Positions 1-7,445 of a stretch of 7,470 nt of DNA are shown here, piece by piece (the stretch's first letter is position 1; each line of letters starts with the position of its first letter). Under the pieces are notes generated by a model. It did no database searches, was not told the DNA's origin, and saw only the letters and a program-made list of their open reading frames with translations. The stretch comes from Phocaeicola_A sp963624095 (GTDB taxonomy: Bacteria; Bacteroidota; Bacteroidia; Bacteroidales; Bacteroidaceae): the NCBI GenBank assembly GCA_963624095.1, contig CAVFNZ010000113.1, forward strand, positions 1 through 7,470, given 5' to 3'. Position numbers and translations under genes: made by a program.

Positions 1-114
1 ATCATTCTCTTCTTATTACCGCACGATTAATAACATCAGCTTATTTCCCCTTAACAGACGTTCATCGTCATCAGTTGATGAGCCACGGGATTGTGTACCT
101 ACAATCCATTGTAC

Positions 115-149
115 CCATCGGCAATGAGCCTACGATTCATTGCCGATGG
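115..149 (-). terminator. Hairpin beyond the nitroreductase gene, possible terminator
   Basis: A perfect 13-bp inverted repeat (arms 115-127 and 137-149, 9-nt loop) starts 15 nt after the stop codon of the leftward nitroreductase gene. Its position suggests a transcription terminator or an mRNA 3'-end stabiliser. No T-run follows the stem on the minus strand, so it is not a textbook intrinsic terminator. Two smaller, mutually exclusive inverted repeats lie just beyond it: 88-94 with 101-107, and 100-105 with 108-113. No gene was seen in 1-164. Confidence 0.45.
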
Positions 150-164
150 AACTTATGTTTGTGT

Positions 165-905
165 TCAGTCCAGAAAACCTTGTTGCTTGAGGGTCCGGAG
201 GAAGGTGGCGGACATGGCCTCGTTGTCCTTCTTGGTGTAGCGGATGTCGGTGAAGACTTGCGCCAAGGTTTCCTTGTTGTTTTCCTTGACGAAGAACTTG
301 TTCTCGTCGAGCGACTCCTTGTAGGCGTAGAGGCGGTCGATGTCGGCACGGGTATAGTCGCGGTAGGTCTCCTCGTGAACGAAAGAGGCCAACGGCAGGC
401 GGTCGGTCTGTGCGGGATGTTCCGCCGGATAGCCTACGGTGACGGTGGTAATCGGCATCACCAGGCGAGGCAGTTGAAGTTCCTTGATAATCAAGTCGGG
501 ACAATAGACGGTCGTCCCCAAGTAACAGATTCCGAGTCCTTTCTCCTCGGCCAAGGTGCAGAAAGTCTGCGCCAGCAACAAGGTGTCGATGGACGCGTTG
601 ACGAACGAAAGGAAGTTGTCATATCCCGGCACGGCCTTGCGCTCGTTGCACCATACGGTGGTGCGATGGAAGTCGGCGCAGAAAGTCAGCACCACAGGGG
701 CTTGCGTCACCATGGGTTGGTTGAAGTGGGCCGGGGCCAGACGCTGTTTCATCGCTTTGTCACGGGTGACCACCACGCTGTAGAGTTGCAGGTTTCCCAT
801 GGTAGACGCCCGCGAAGCCTCCTCCAACAGTTGGTTCAACAATGCCGGTTCCACATCCTTGTCGGCATACTTCCGTATCGTTCTTCTTTGCTTTACGCTC
901 TCCAT
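165..905 (-). CDS. NfsA/FRP-type NAD(P)H-dependent flavin nitroreductase
   Basis: This encodes a 246-residue cytoplasmic FMN-dependent oxidoreductase of the nitroreductase superfamily. Family members use NAD(P)H to reduce nitroaromatics, quinones, flavins or related compounds; the natural substrate cannot be read from sequence. It can be followed against remembered E. coli NfsA (240 residues) end to end: RRTIRKY (7-13) for HRSIRHF at the FMN site, FCADF (75-79) for the identical NfsA segment, SIDTLLLAQ (105-113) for VVDTAMMAQ, GLGICYLG (123-130) for GLGGVYIG, RLP (169-171) and VHEETY (176-181) for RLPASILVHENSY, and a matching LKQQGF ending. The NfsA segment GGLRN reads GTTVY here, so cofactor or substrate contacts may differ. 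I chose the ATG at 905 over one at 947 because a promoter box at 934-941 would place transcription initiation between them, and because family proteins begin just before the RRxIRxY motif. No signal peptide or membrane segment is seen. The gene is transcribed away from addAB and stands alone in this window. Confidence 0.9.
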   Translation of the reverse strand: MESVKQRRTIRKYADKDVEPALLNQLLEEASRASTMGNLQLYSVVVTRDKAMKQRLAPAHFNQPMVTQAPVVLTFCADFHRTTVWCNERKAVPGYDNFLSFVNASIDTLLLAQTFCTLAEEKGLGICYLGTTVYCPDLIIKELQLPRLVMPITTVTVGYPAEHPAQTDRLPLASFVHEETYRDYTRADIDRLYAYKESLDENKFFVKENNKETLAQVFTDIRYTKKDNEAMSATFLRTLKQQGFLD

Positions 906-933
906 AATCGTCTCTTTATTTGGTTTAACAGCG

Positions 934-941
934 CAAAGGTA
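934..941 (-). promoter_or_regulatory. Bacteroides-type -7 box for the nitroreductase gene
   Basis: Read on the minus strand, this is TACCTTTG, an exact match to the Bacteroidota housekeeping -7 consensus TAnnTTTG. Initiation about 7 nt downstream would fall near 927 and leave a short leader of roughly 22 nt before the ATG at 905. No good -33 TTTG is seen 19-21 nt upstream, so the call rests on the -7 box and its spacing to the gene. The leader holds only a weak purine-rich AAAGAGA ahead of the start. Confidence 0.5.
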
Positions 942-1023
942 ATGCAAAAACGGCGCAAGTGAGAGCAGAGCGTCAAGTTTATTTGACCGTCATGCCGGGT
1001 GCGGCTATCCTAAGGAGGGGAAA

Positions 1024-1125
1024 ATGTGGCAATGGCACTTAAATTCATCCGGGGAATTAGCGACAATCAGCAAAATTATGTTTCCTTTGCAAGGAAAATC
1101 ATGGCGTGACGAGCACGAGATGTAA
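1024..1125 (+). CDS. Possible 33-codon leader or small ORF upstream of addA
   Basis: An ATG at 1024 opens a 33-codon ORF ending in TAA at 1123-1125, 24 nt before the addA start. It is preceded by AAGGAGG at 1012-1018, five bases before the ATG, which is an ideal Shine-Dalgarno sequence and spacing. The peptide begins MWQWHLNSSG and has no recognised domain, signal peptide or regulatory codon run. Bacteroidota rarely depend on Shine-Dalgarno pairing, so the strong site is notable but does not prove translation. The candidate addA promoter lies inside this ORF, so the two would need separate transcripts. It may be chance. Confidence 0.2.
   Translation: MWQWHLNSSGELATISKIMFPLQGKSWRDEHEM
1057..1089 (+). 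promoter_or_regulatory. Candidate promoter of the addAB operon
   Basis: TTCCTTTG at 1082-1089 matches the Bacteroidota -7 element TAnnTTTG at all but one fixed position. A weak -33-like TTAG sits at 1057-1060 with a 21-nt spacer. Initiation would fall near 1096 and give a leader of about 54 nt to the ATG at 1150. The -7 box lies in a 7-bp inverted repeat (1081-1087 with 1091-1097) that could be a binding site for a regulator. It is the best rightward candidate found in this intergenic region, but it is not a perfect match. Confidence 0.4.
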
Positions 1126-1149
1126 GAGCGCCAAGAATCCTGACAGACC

Positions 1150-4100
1150 ATGAACAGTACCTCTGAGCTTATTGTCTACAAAGCGTCCGCCGGCTCGGGC
1201 AAGACCTTCACGCTGGCCGTGGAGTACATCAAGCTGCTGATAGAAAACCCGCACGGATACCGCAACATATTGGCCGTCACCTTCACCAACAAGGCGACGG
1301 CGGAGATGAAGGAGCGCATCCTGAGCCAACTGTACGGCATCGCCATGCAGGACAAGGCATCGGATGCCTACCTGAACGTGCTGACCGCAAAGACGGGACT
1401 TCCCGAAGAGGAGATACGCCAAAAGGCCGCCACGGCCTTGTCACTGATTATCCACGACTACAACTTCTTCCGCGTGGAGACCATAGACTCCTTCTTCCAG
1501 TCCGTGATGAAGAACCTCTCACGCGAACTGGGACTGGGCTACAACCTGGAAATCTCGCTGGACGACAACGAGGTGCTCAGCACGGCGGTAGACCAGTTGA
1601 TAGAGAATCTCCAACGCAATTCCCCGGTGCTGCACTGGCTCATGGAGTTCATCGACGAGAAGTTGGCGGACGACAAGAAATGGCATGTGGACAAAGAGAT
1701 AAAGGAGTTCGGGAAGAACATCTTCAATGAAGTGTACAAAGAGCGGGGCGACGCACTGCGACAGAAGTTGCAGAACCCGCAATTCATTGCCGAGTATAAG
1801 AAGGTGTTGCAGAAAACCTCCAAAGAAATCAGTGACAACCTGAAGGGGTACGGCGACCGCTTCTTCGAGCTGTTGGAGGAGAACGGGCTACAGGTGGAAG
1901 ACCTCTTCCGGGGCAAGTCCGGCGTCGCCAGCTACTTCAACAAACTAAGGAACGGACAGTCCGGCAACGACCTGGTGAACAAAACCATGGCGGACTGCTT
2001 CGAGAGCGAAGAGTGCTGGTGCACCAAGAAGGCGACCAAGCGGGACAAGATTATCCCTTTGGCCGCAAACGTCCTGATGCCGCTGCTCCACGATGCCGAG
2101 CGGTACCGCACGGACCATCTGACGGTTCTCAACTCGTGCACCCTGTCGCTGAGATACCTCAACCAACTGCGGTTGCTCAACTACATCGACAAGGCGGTGC
2201 GCGACCTGAACCACGACCAGAACCGTTTCCTCCTCTCCGACACCAACAACCTGCTCTGCAAGCTGATGGACGACGGAGACTCCTCGTTCGTCTTCGAGAA
2301 AATAGGCACCAACATCCATCATGTGATGATCGACGAGTTCCAGGACACCTCACGCATGCAGTGGGTCAACTTCAAGATGCTGCTGATGGAGGGACTGTCG
2401 CAAGGAACCAACAGCCTTATCGTGGGGGACGTGAAGCAATCCATCTACCGTTGGCGCAACGGAGACTGGAGCATCCTCAACGGGCTGAACGACAGATTGG
2501 GTCCCTTCCCCATCCTGCAGCAAAGCCTCACCGTGAACCGGCGAAGCGAAACGAACATCATCCAATTCAACAACACGTTCTTCCGCGAAGCGTGTACCTG
2601 GTTGGAGGGGATGTACGAGTACGAAACGGGCGAACCCTGCGAGACACTGCTTTCGGCCTACAGAGAGTTGGAGCAGGACTCCCCCAAAGAAGAGAAGAGA
2701 GGCTATGTGGAGGTCAACTTCGTGAAGCCGGAAGAGGGAACGGACTACAATGAGCAGACGCTGCACGACCTGGGAGAGAAAGTGAAAGAGCTGGTGGAGA
2801 ACGGGGTGACGCTGAACGACATCGCCATCCTGATACGCAAGAACAAGTTCATCCCCGTCATCGCGGACTACTTCAGCCTGCACTACCCCGACTACCCCAT
2901 CGTCTCCGACCTGGCCTTCCGGTTAGACAGCTCCAAGGCGGTGAACCTCATCATCAAGGCCCTCCGCTATCTGTCCGACAGCGAAGACACCGTCTCCAAG
3001 GCCCAACTCACTACGGCCTACCAATATTATGTATGCGGCGTGAAGATGACACCCGAGATGTTCTGGGCGGAACACTTGGACAGGTTCCTGCCCGCGGAGT
3101 TTACGGAAAACGAACGACTGCTGCGCCTCATGCCGCTCTATGAACTGACGGAGAAGGTTATCGAGCTGTTCCATCTTGCCAAGTTGCCCAAGCAGGACGC
3201 TTATCTCTACGCCTTTCTGGACAGGGTGTCGCTCTACCTGCAGGACCACTCGTCAGACCTGGCGGCTTTCCTCGACTTCTGGGACGAGAAGCTGCGCCAA
3301 GCCACCATACCCGCCGGAGAGCTCAACGGCATACGCATCCTCTCCATCCACAAATCGAAGGGACTGGAGTTTCACACCGTACTGATACCCTACTGCGACT
3401 GGACCCTGGAAGCCGAAGCGGGCAAGACGAACCTGTTGTGGTGCTCCACCAACCAGCCTCCCTTCAACGACCTCGACCTCATACCCGTGGGCTATTCCGC
3501 CATGATGAACGACTCCGTCTTCAAGGAGGAATACGGTCACGAACGCCTGCAGCTGTGGGTGGACAACCTCAACCTGCTCTATGTGGCGTTCACCCGTGCA
3601 GGCAAGAACCTCATCGTGTGGACCAAACCGCACAAGGACGACCGGTACGTCGCCTCCGAACTGATATACAACGCACTCCACGCCCCCACGGAAGACCGCT
3701 ACACGACGGGCGAACTGGTGCGGTCGCAACCCAAACAGGCAAAGAACGTGACCAACCGCCTGTTGCAGCCCTCCGTGAAGAGGGAAGTGCCCATGACCTC
3801 CTACAGCAAGGCCATCGAGTTCCGCCAGTCCAACAAATCGGCGGAGTTCATCCGCAACGACGAAGAGGCCGATCAGCAGGAAGAATACATACAACGGGGC
3901 AAACTGCTGCACCGCATCTTCTCCGCCATCCACACGCTGGACGACGTGGACGGCGTGCTTCGCAGGTTACAGTTTGAGGGCGTGATAGACAACAACCGGT
4001 CGTTGGAAGAGATAAGGGAACTGGTACGCAAGGCCGTAACGGACTCCAACGTCGCCCACTGGTTCAGCCGGGAGTGGAAACTCTACAACGAGTGCGCCAT

Positions 4101-4329
4101 CCTGCAACATACCCCCGAGGGCGTGAAGACCCGCCGGCCCGACCGCGTGATGACACAAGGCGACAGCGTGGTGGTGGTGGACTTCAAATTCGGCAAACGA
4201 AGGGAAGAGTACCGCCACCAGGTGGAGGAATACATGCAGCTGCTCCGTCAGATGGGCTATGCCAAGGTGGAGGGATACCTGTGGTATGTCTACAAGAACG
4301 AGATAGAAAAAGTCAATCCCCAATCCTGA
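1150..4329 (+). CDS. addA: AddA-like UvrD/RecB-family helicase-nuclease subunit
   Basis: This is the motor and nuclease subunit of an AddAB (RexAB) double-strand-break resection complex: an SF1A 3'-5' helicase with a C-terminal PD-(D/E)XK nuclease, 1059 residues, shorter than B. subtilis AddA (about 1230). Helicase motifs appear in order: Walker A ASAGSGKT (12-19), motif Ia AVTFTNKATAEMKER (42-56), TIDSF (111-115), Walker B DEFQDT (395-400), motif III GDVKQSIYRWR (426-436), motif IV NRRS (463-466), motif V LSIHKSKGLEF (731-741) and motif VI VAFTRA (812-817). The nuclease shows RGKLLHRIF with H921, RRPDRV with D998, VDFKFG with D1011 and K1013, and HQVEEY with Q1024 and Y1028, so it looks catalytically intact. 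An in-frame stop at 1141-1143 makes ATG 1150 the only early start; no clear ribosome-binding site precedes it. The addB-like gene follows after 14 nt. RecB is the main alternative name, but the AddB partner with its own nuclease and no RecC/RecD argues for AddA. Confidence 0.93.
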   Translation: MNSTSELIVYKASAGSGKTFTLAVEYIKLLIENPHGYRNILAVTFTNKATAEMKERILSQLYGIAMQDKASDAYLNVLTAKTGLPEEEIRQKAATALSLIIHDYNFFRVETIDSFFQSVMKNLSRELGLGYNLEISLDDNEVLSTAVDQLIENLQRNSPVLHWLMEFIDEKLADDKKWHVDKEIKEFGKNIFNEVYKERGDALRQKLQNPQFIAEYKKVLQKTSKEISDNLKGYGDRFFELLEENGLQVEDLFRGKSGVASYFNKLRNGQSGNDLVNKTMADCFESEECWCTKKATKRDKIIPLAANVLMPLLHDAERYRTDHLTVLNSCTLSLRYLNQLRLLNYIDKAVRDLNHDQNRFLLSDTNNLLCKLMDDGDSSFVFEKIGTNIHHVMIDEFQDTSRMQWVNFKMLLMEGLSQGTNSLIVGDVKQSIYRWRNGDWSILNGLNDRLGPFPILQQSLTVNRRSETNIIQFNNTFFREACTWLEGMYEYETGEPCETLLSAYRELEQDSPKEEKRGYVEVNFVKPEEGTDYNEQTLHDLGEKVKELVENGVTLNDIAILIRKNKFIPVIADYFSLHYPDYPIVSDLAFRLDSSKAVNLIIKALRYLSDSEDTVSKAQLTTAYQYYVCGVKMTPEMFWAEHLDRFLPAEFTENERLLRLMPLYELTEKVIELFHLAKLPKQDAYLYAFLDRVSLYLQDHSSDLAAFLDFWDEKLRQATIPAGELNGIRILSIHKSKGLEFHTVLIPYCDWTLEAEAGKTNLLWCSTNQPPFNDLDLIPVGYSAMMNDSVFKEEYGHERLQLWVDNLNLLYVAFTRAGKNLIVWTKPHKDDRYVASELIYNALHAPTEDRYTTGELVRSQPKQAKNVTNRLLQPSVKREVPMTSYSKAIEFRQSNKSAEFIRNDEEADQQEEYIQRGKLLHRIFSAIHTLDDVDGVLRRLQFEGVIDNNRSLEEIRELVRKAVTDSNVAHWFSREWKLYNECAILQHTPEGVKTRRPDRVMTQGDSVVVVDFKFGKRREEYRHQVEEYMQLLRQMGYAKVEGYLWYVYKNEIEKVNPQS

Positions 4330-4343
4330 AACAAGAAAGAACT

Positions 4344-7202
4344 ATGGAACCCTTCTTGAAATTAGTAGCGAAAGACCTCTATGAAAAGTACGGCAACGAC
4401 CTGTCGCGCGTGGCCATCGTCTTCCCGAACAAGCGTGCCGGACTCTTCTTCAACGAATACTTGGCGCAACACGCCGACAAGCCCGTGTGGGCACCCGACT
4501 ACATCACCATCAGCGAGCTCTTCCACTCCCTGTCGTCCTGGGAGATAGCGGACCCCATCCAACTGGTGTGCGAACTCTACAAGGTGTTCGTCGAATGCAC
4601 CCACAGCAACGAGTCGCTGGACGACTTCTACTTCTGGGGCGAGCTGCTGATAGCGGACTTCGACGATGTGGACAAAAACCTGGTGGACTCCAAACGCCTC
4701 TTCGGCAACCTGCAGGCACTGAAGGACATGGAAGGGATAGACTTCCTCACCAAGGAACAGGAAGAAGCCATCCAACAGTTCTTCAGTAACTTCTCACTGA
4801 ACAAGGTGACTGAGCTGAAACAACGGTTCATCTCCCTGTGGAATGTGTTGGGCGACATCTACGAAGGCTTCCGCCTACGCCTTCAGGCCAAAGGCATCGC
4901 CTACGAGGGCATGCTCTACCGGGAAGCGTCCGAACACATCGAAGAGAGCGAACTGGCCTACGACACCTATGTGTTCGTGGGCTTCAATGTGCTCAACAAA
5001 GTGGAGCAACGGCTCTTCCGCACGTTGCAAAAGAGAGGCCGCGCCCTGTTCTATTGGGACTATGACCTCACCTACCTCCGCACGCCCAACCACGAGGCGG
5101 CAGAGTTCATCCGGCGCGACCTGCAGGAATTCCCGTCCTCTCTGCCCTCCGAATGTTTCGACAACTACGCGAAGCCCAAGGAGATACACTTCGTGGAGGC
5201 GGCATCCGAAAACATACAGGCACGCTACCTCTCCACTTGGCTGCGGGACAACCTTACGCCCAAGGAATCGGAGACGGCCGTGGTTCTTTGCGACGAATCG
5301 CTGTTGCAGCCCGTGTTCCACTCCCTGCCGGGCGACGTGGTGAAGCATGTGAACATCACCATGGGATTTCCCCTGGTGCAGACACCGGTCTACGGTTTCG
5401 TCAACAACCTGGTAAACCTGCAGGTACAGGGTTTCAACGCGGACACGGGACGCTACAACTACCAGGCCGTGGCGGCGGTGCTGAAACACGCCTACACGCA
5501 ACAGCTCTCCGCCGGCACCGCAACACTGCTTGCCGAACTGACCGAACGTAACCGCTTCTACCCCTTCCCGTCGGAACTGCAGGCGGACGACGTGTTGACG
5601 CGAATCTTCACCCCCTGCCAAGGCAACCTGTCACTCTGCGTCTACCTGGAAAACATACTGAAGACGTTGGCGGCCACCTTTCGCCAACAAGACGGCAACC
5701 ACCGGAAAACGGACTTCCTCCATCCGCTCTACGAAGAGTCCCTGTTCAAGGCGTACACCGCCATCGGACGATTCCGCCTCCTGTTGGAAGAGGGAGAGCT
5801 GCAACTGCAACCCGCCACGTTCCTCCGCTTGTTGTCGAGACACCTGGCATCGCTCTCTATCCCCTTCCACGGCGAGCCCGCCATCGGACTGCAGGTGATG
5901 GGCGTGCTGGAGACCCGTAACCTCGACTTCAAGCATGTGGCCGTGCTCTCGCTCAACGAAGGCAACCTGCCAAAGGCCGGCGGAGAGACCTCGTTCATCC
6001 CCTACAACCTGCGCAAAGCGTTCGGCATGACCCTCGTGGAGCACAAAAACGCCGTCTATGCCTACTATTTCTACCGCCTCATGCAACGGGCGGAGAGCGT
6101 GTCGCTGCTCTACAACTCCACCACTACGGAAAGCAGCAAGGGAGAGAAGTCACGCTTCATGCTGCAGATGGACGTGGAAGGAACCATGCACGAGATACGG
6201 AAGGAATTCATCACCGCCGGGCAGTACCCCCAGTCGGGAGAGACGCTGACCATGGAGAAGACCCCAGAGGTGATGCAACGACTCATCCAACGGTTCGACT
6301 ACGACAAGGAGAGAGTGCTCTCCCCTTCCGCCCTCAACACCTACCTGACCTGTCCGCTGAAGTTCTTCTTCACCTATGTGGCCGGACTGAAGGAGAAAGA
6401 GGATGTCACCGTGGAGATTGACAGTGCCATGTTCGGGACCATCTTCCACCGGGCGGCGGAACTGTTCTACAAGGATTACGCCGGGACGAACCGGCCGGTG
6501 ACGAAGAGCGACATCGAGGCGGTGCTGAAAGACCGCATCCGTCTGGAAGGATATGTGGACACGGCGTTCAAGGAGCTGTTCTTCAAGAGCAAGCCCGATG
6601 AGAAACCCGAATACAACGGGTTGCAGCTCATCAACTCCGAGGTGCTGACAAAGTACCTGCGTCAATTGTTTGAGCGCGACGCTTCGTACGCCCCCTTCAC
6701 CATCAACGGCACGGAGCGTTGGGAGGAAGAGGCGTTCAGTGTGCAGACCGCGGACGGACCGGTGAAGATGCGCGTGGGTGGCATCATCGACCGCATGGAC
6801 ACGAAAGACGGGACTCTGCGCGTGGTGGACTACAAGACAGGCGGCAGACCGCACATCGTGGGCAGCATCGAGGCACTCTTCACCCCCTCGAAGGACCGTG
6901 CGAGCCATGTGTTCCAGACGTTCCTCTACGCGGCCATCCTCACCCGGAAGCAACCGTTGCCCGTGTCGCCCGCCCTGTTCTACATCCACCAGTCGTCGCA
7001 AGAGGGCTATTCACCGGTCATCAGCCTGGGCAGCGGTAAGGACAAAAAGCCCGTGACGGACTTCACGCCCTACGACGAAGAGTTCCGCGAGAGGTTGCAA
7101 GCCCTCCTCAACGAAATATTCGACGAAAAGCTACCCTTCCGCCAAACCGAGTTTAAGGAGGCTTGCGAATATTGCGAGCTGAAGGACTTCTGCCAATCCT
7201 AA
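4344..7202 (+). CDS. addB: AddB-like PD-(D/E)XK nuclease subunit with Fe-S cysteines
   Basis: This 952-residue protein is the second subunit of the AddAB helicase-nuclease. Family members cut one of the unwound strands and use a degenerate helicase region as a scaffold and, in B. subtilis, for Chi recognition. The N-terminus has IVFPNKRAG (25-33) where active helicases have a P-loop; no GKT is present, so ATP binding there is unlikely. SLNEGNLP (536-543) resembles the corresponding AddB/RecC helicase-like motif. The nuclease domain has H702 (GTIFH), D816 (GGIIDRMD), D829 and K831 (VVDYKTGG), and Q858/Y862 (QTFLY). Four cysteines fit the AddB iron-sulfur staple: C670 in YLTCPLKFF, then C941, C944 and C950 as C-x2-C-x5-C at the very end. 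The ATG at 4344 was chosen because the open frame runs 90 codons further back only inside addA, where it reads as low-complexity out-of-frame peptide; AAGAAAG lies just upstream. Translation ends in tandem TAATAA. It is co-transcribed with addA. Confidence 0.92.
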   Translation: MEPFLKLVAKDLYEKYGNDLSRVAIVFPNKRAGLFFNEYLAQHADKPVWAPDYITISELFHSLSSWEIADPIQLVCELYKVFVECTHSNESLDDFYFWGELLIADFDDVDKNLVDSKRLFGNLQALKDMEGIDFLTKEQEEAIQQFFSNFSLNKVTELKQRFISLWNVLGDIYEGFRLRLQAKGIAYEGMLYREASEHIEESELAYDTYVFVGFNVLNKVEQRLFRTLQKRGRALFYWDYDLTYLRTPNHEAAEFIRRDLQEFPSSLPSECFDNYAKPKEIHFVEAASENIQARYLSTWLRDNLTPKESETAVVLCDESLLQPVFHSLPGDVVKHVNITMGFPLVQTPVYGFVNNLVNLQVQGFNADTGRYNYQAVAAVLKHAYTQQLSAGTATLLAELTERNRFYPFPSELQADDVLTRIFTPCQGNLSLCVYLENILKTLAATFRQQDGNHRKTDFLHPLYEESLFKAYTAIGRFRLLLEEGELQLQPATFLRLLSRHLASLSIPFHGEPAIGLQVMGVLETRNLDFKHVAVLSLNEGNLPKAGGETSFIPYNLRKAFGMTLVEHKNAVYAYYFYRLMQRAESVSLLYNSTTTESSKGEKSRFMLQMDVEGTMHEIRKEFITAGQYPQSGETLTMEKTPEVMQRLIQRFDYDKERVLSPSALNTYLTCPLKFFFTYVAGLKEKEDVTVEIDSAMFGTIFHRAAELFYKDYAGTNRPVTKSDIEAVLKDRIRLEGYVDTAFKELFFKSKPDEKPEYNGLQLINSEVLTKYLRQLFERDASYAPFTINGTERWEEEAFSVQTADGPVKMRVGGIIDRMDTKDGTLRVVDYKTGGRPHIVGSIEALFTPSKDRASHVFQTFLYAAILTRKQPLPVSPALFYIHQSSQEGYSPVISLGSGKDKKPVTDFTPYDEEFRERLQALLNEIFDEKLPFRQTEFKEACEYCELKDFCQS

Positions 7203-7297
7203 TAAGGTGAGGCCGCGGTGTCTCAGGTTGCTAATGCGGCAGTCGGCCCGGAGTGGATGCGGTGACGCATAAAGCCGATGAATTTTCGGGACAAAAG

Positions 7298-7329
7298 GTT
7301 CTTCATCTCACACATTTTACGTAAGTTTG
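7298..7329 (+). promoter_or_regulatory. Candidate promoter for the gene starting at 7446
   Basis: TAAGTTTG at 7322-7329 matches the Bacteroidota -7 consensus TAnnTTTG exactly; a poor -33-like GTTC lies at 7298-7301 with a 20-nt spacer. The palindrome TTACGTAA (7317-7324) overlaps the box. Initiation near 7336 would give a leader of about 110 nt to the ATG at 7446. A second, imperfect box, CAACTTTG at 7423-7430, would give a leader of only about 10 nt. The rest of 7203-7445 has a small hairpin with a GTGA loop (7257-7261 with 7266-7270), and no convincing T-rich terminator for addAB was found. Confidence 0.4.
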
Positions 7330-7445
7330 CCACGCCTAAACAGACCCCGGCAACCGACTGACCGTCAGCCATAAGTGTTTCACGCGTTTTGGCTTCCGCG
7401 CAGTGGGCCGTTGGGGCGAAACCAACTTTGAAAAGATTATAACGT

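Noticed and set aside
154..161. TATGTTTG on the plus strand, a perfect -7 box pointing into the nitroreductase gene's 3' end
   Set aside because: No -33 element at the right distance and no plus-strand gene downstream; an antisense transcript is possible but unsupported.
906..947. An upstream ATG at 947 giving 14 extra residues to the nitroreductase
   Set aside because: It lies upstream of the predicted transcription start and overlaps the promoter region, and the family N-terminus begins at the ATG at 905.
75..962. A 295-codon plus-strand open frame opposite the nitroreductase gene
   Set aside because: It is antisense to a well-recognised nitroreductase, has no recognisable domain, and extends across that gene's promoter; it is a product of GC-rich codon bias.
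4074..4343. A 90-codon upstream extension of the addB reading frame into addA
   Set aside because: The extension lies wholly inside addA coding sequence in another frame and reads as Arg/Gly/Pro-rich peptide. The family N-terminus begins naturally at MEPFLKL, position 4344.
6150..7001. Long minus-strand open frames opposite addA and addB (for example 3253-3933 and 6150-7001)
   Set aside because: They mirror conserved helicase and nuclease motifs on the other strand, have no domain of their own and show His/Val/Gln-rich composition typical of antisense shadows.
7223..7315. A 30-codon minus-strand ORF in the intergenic region after addB, starting MCEMKNLLSR
   Set aside because: No ribosome-binding site, no promoter box and no recognised family; length is within chance expectation.
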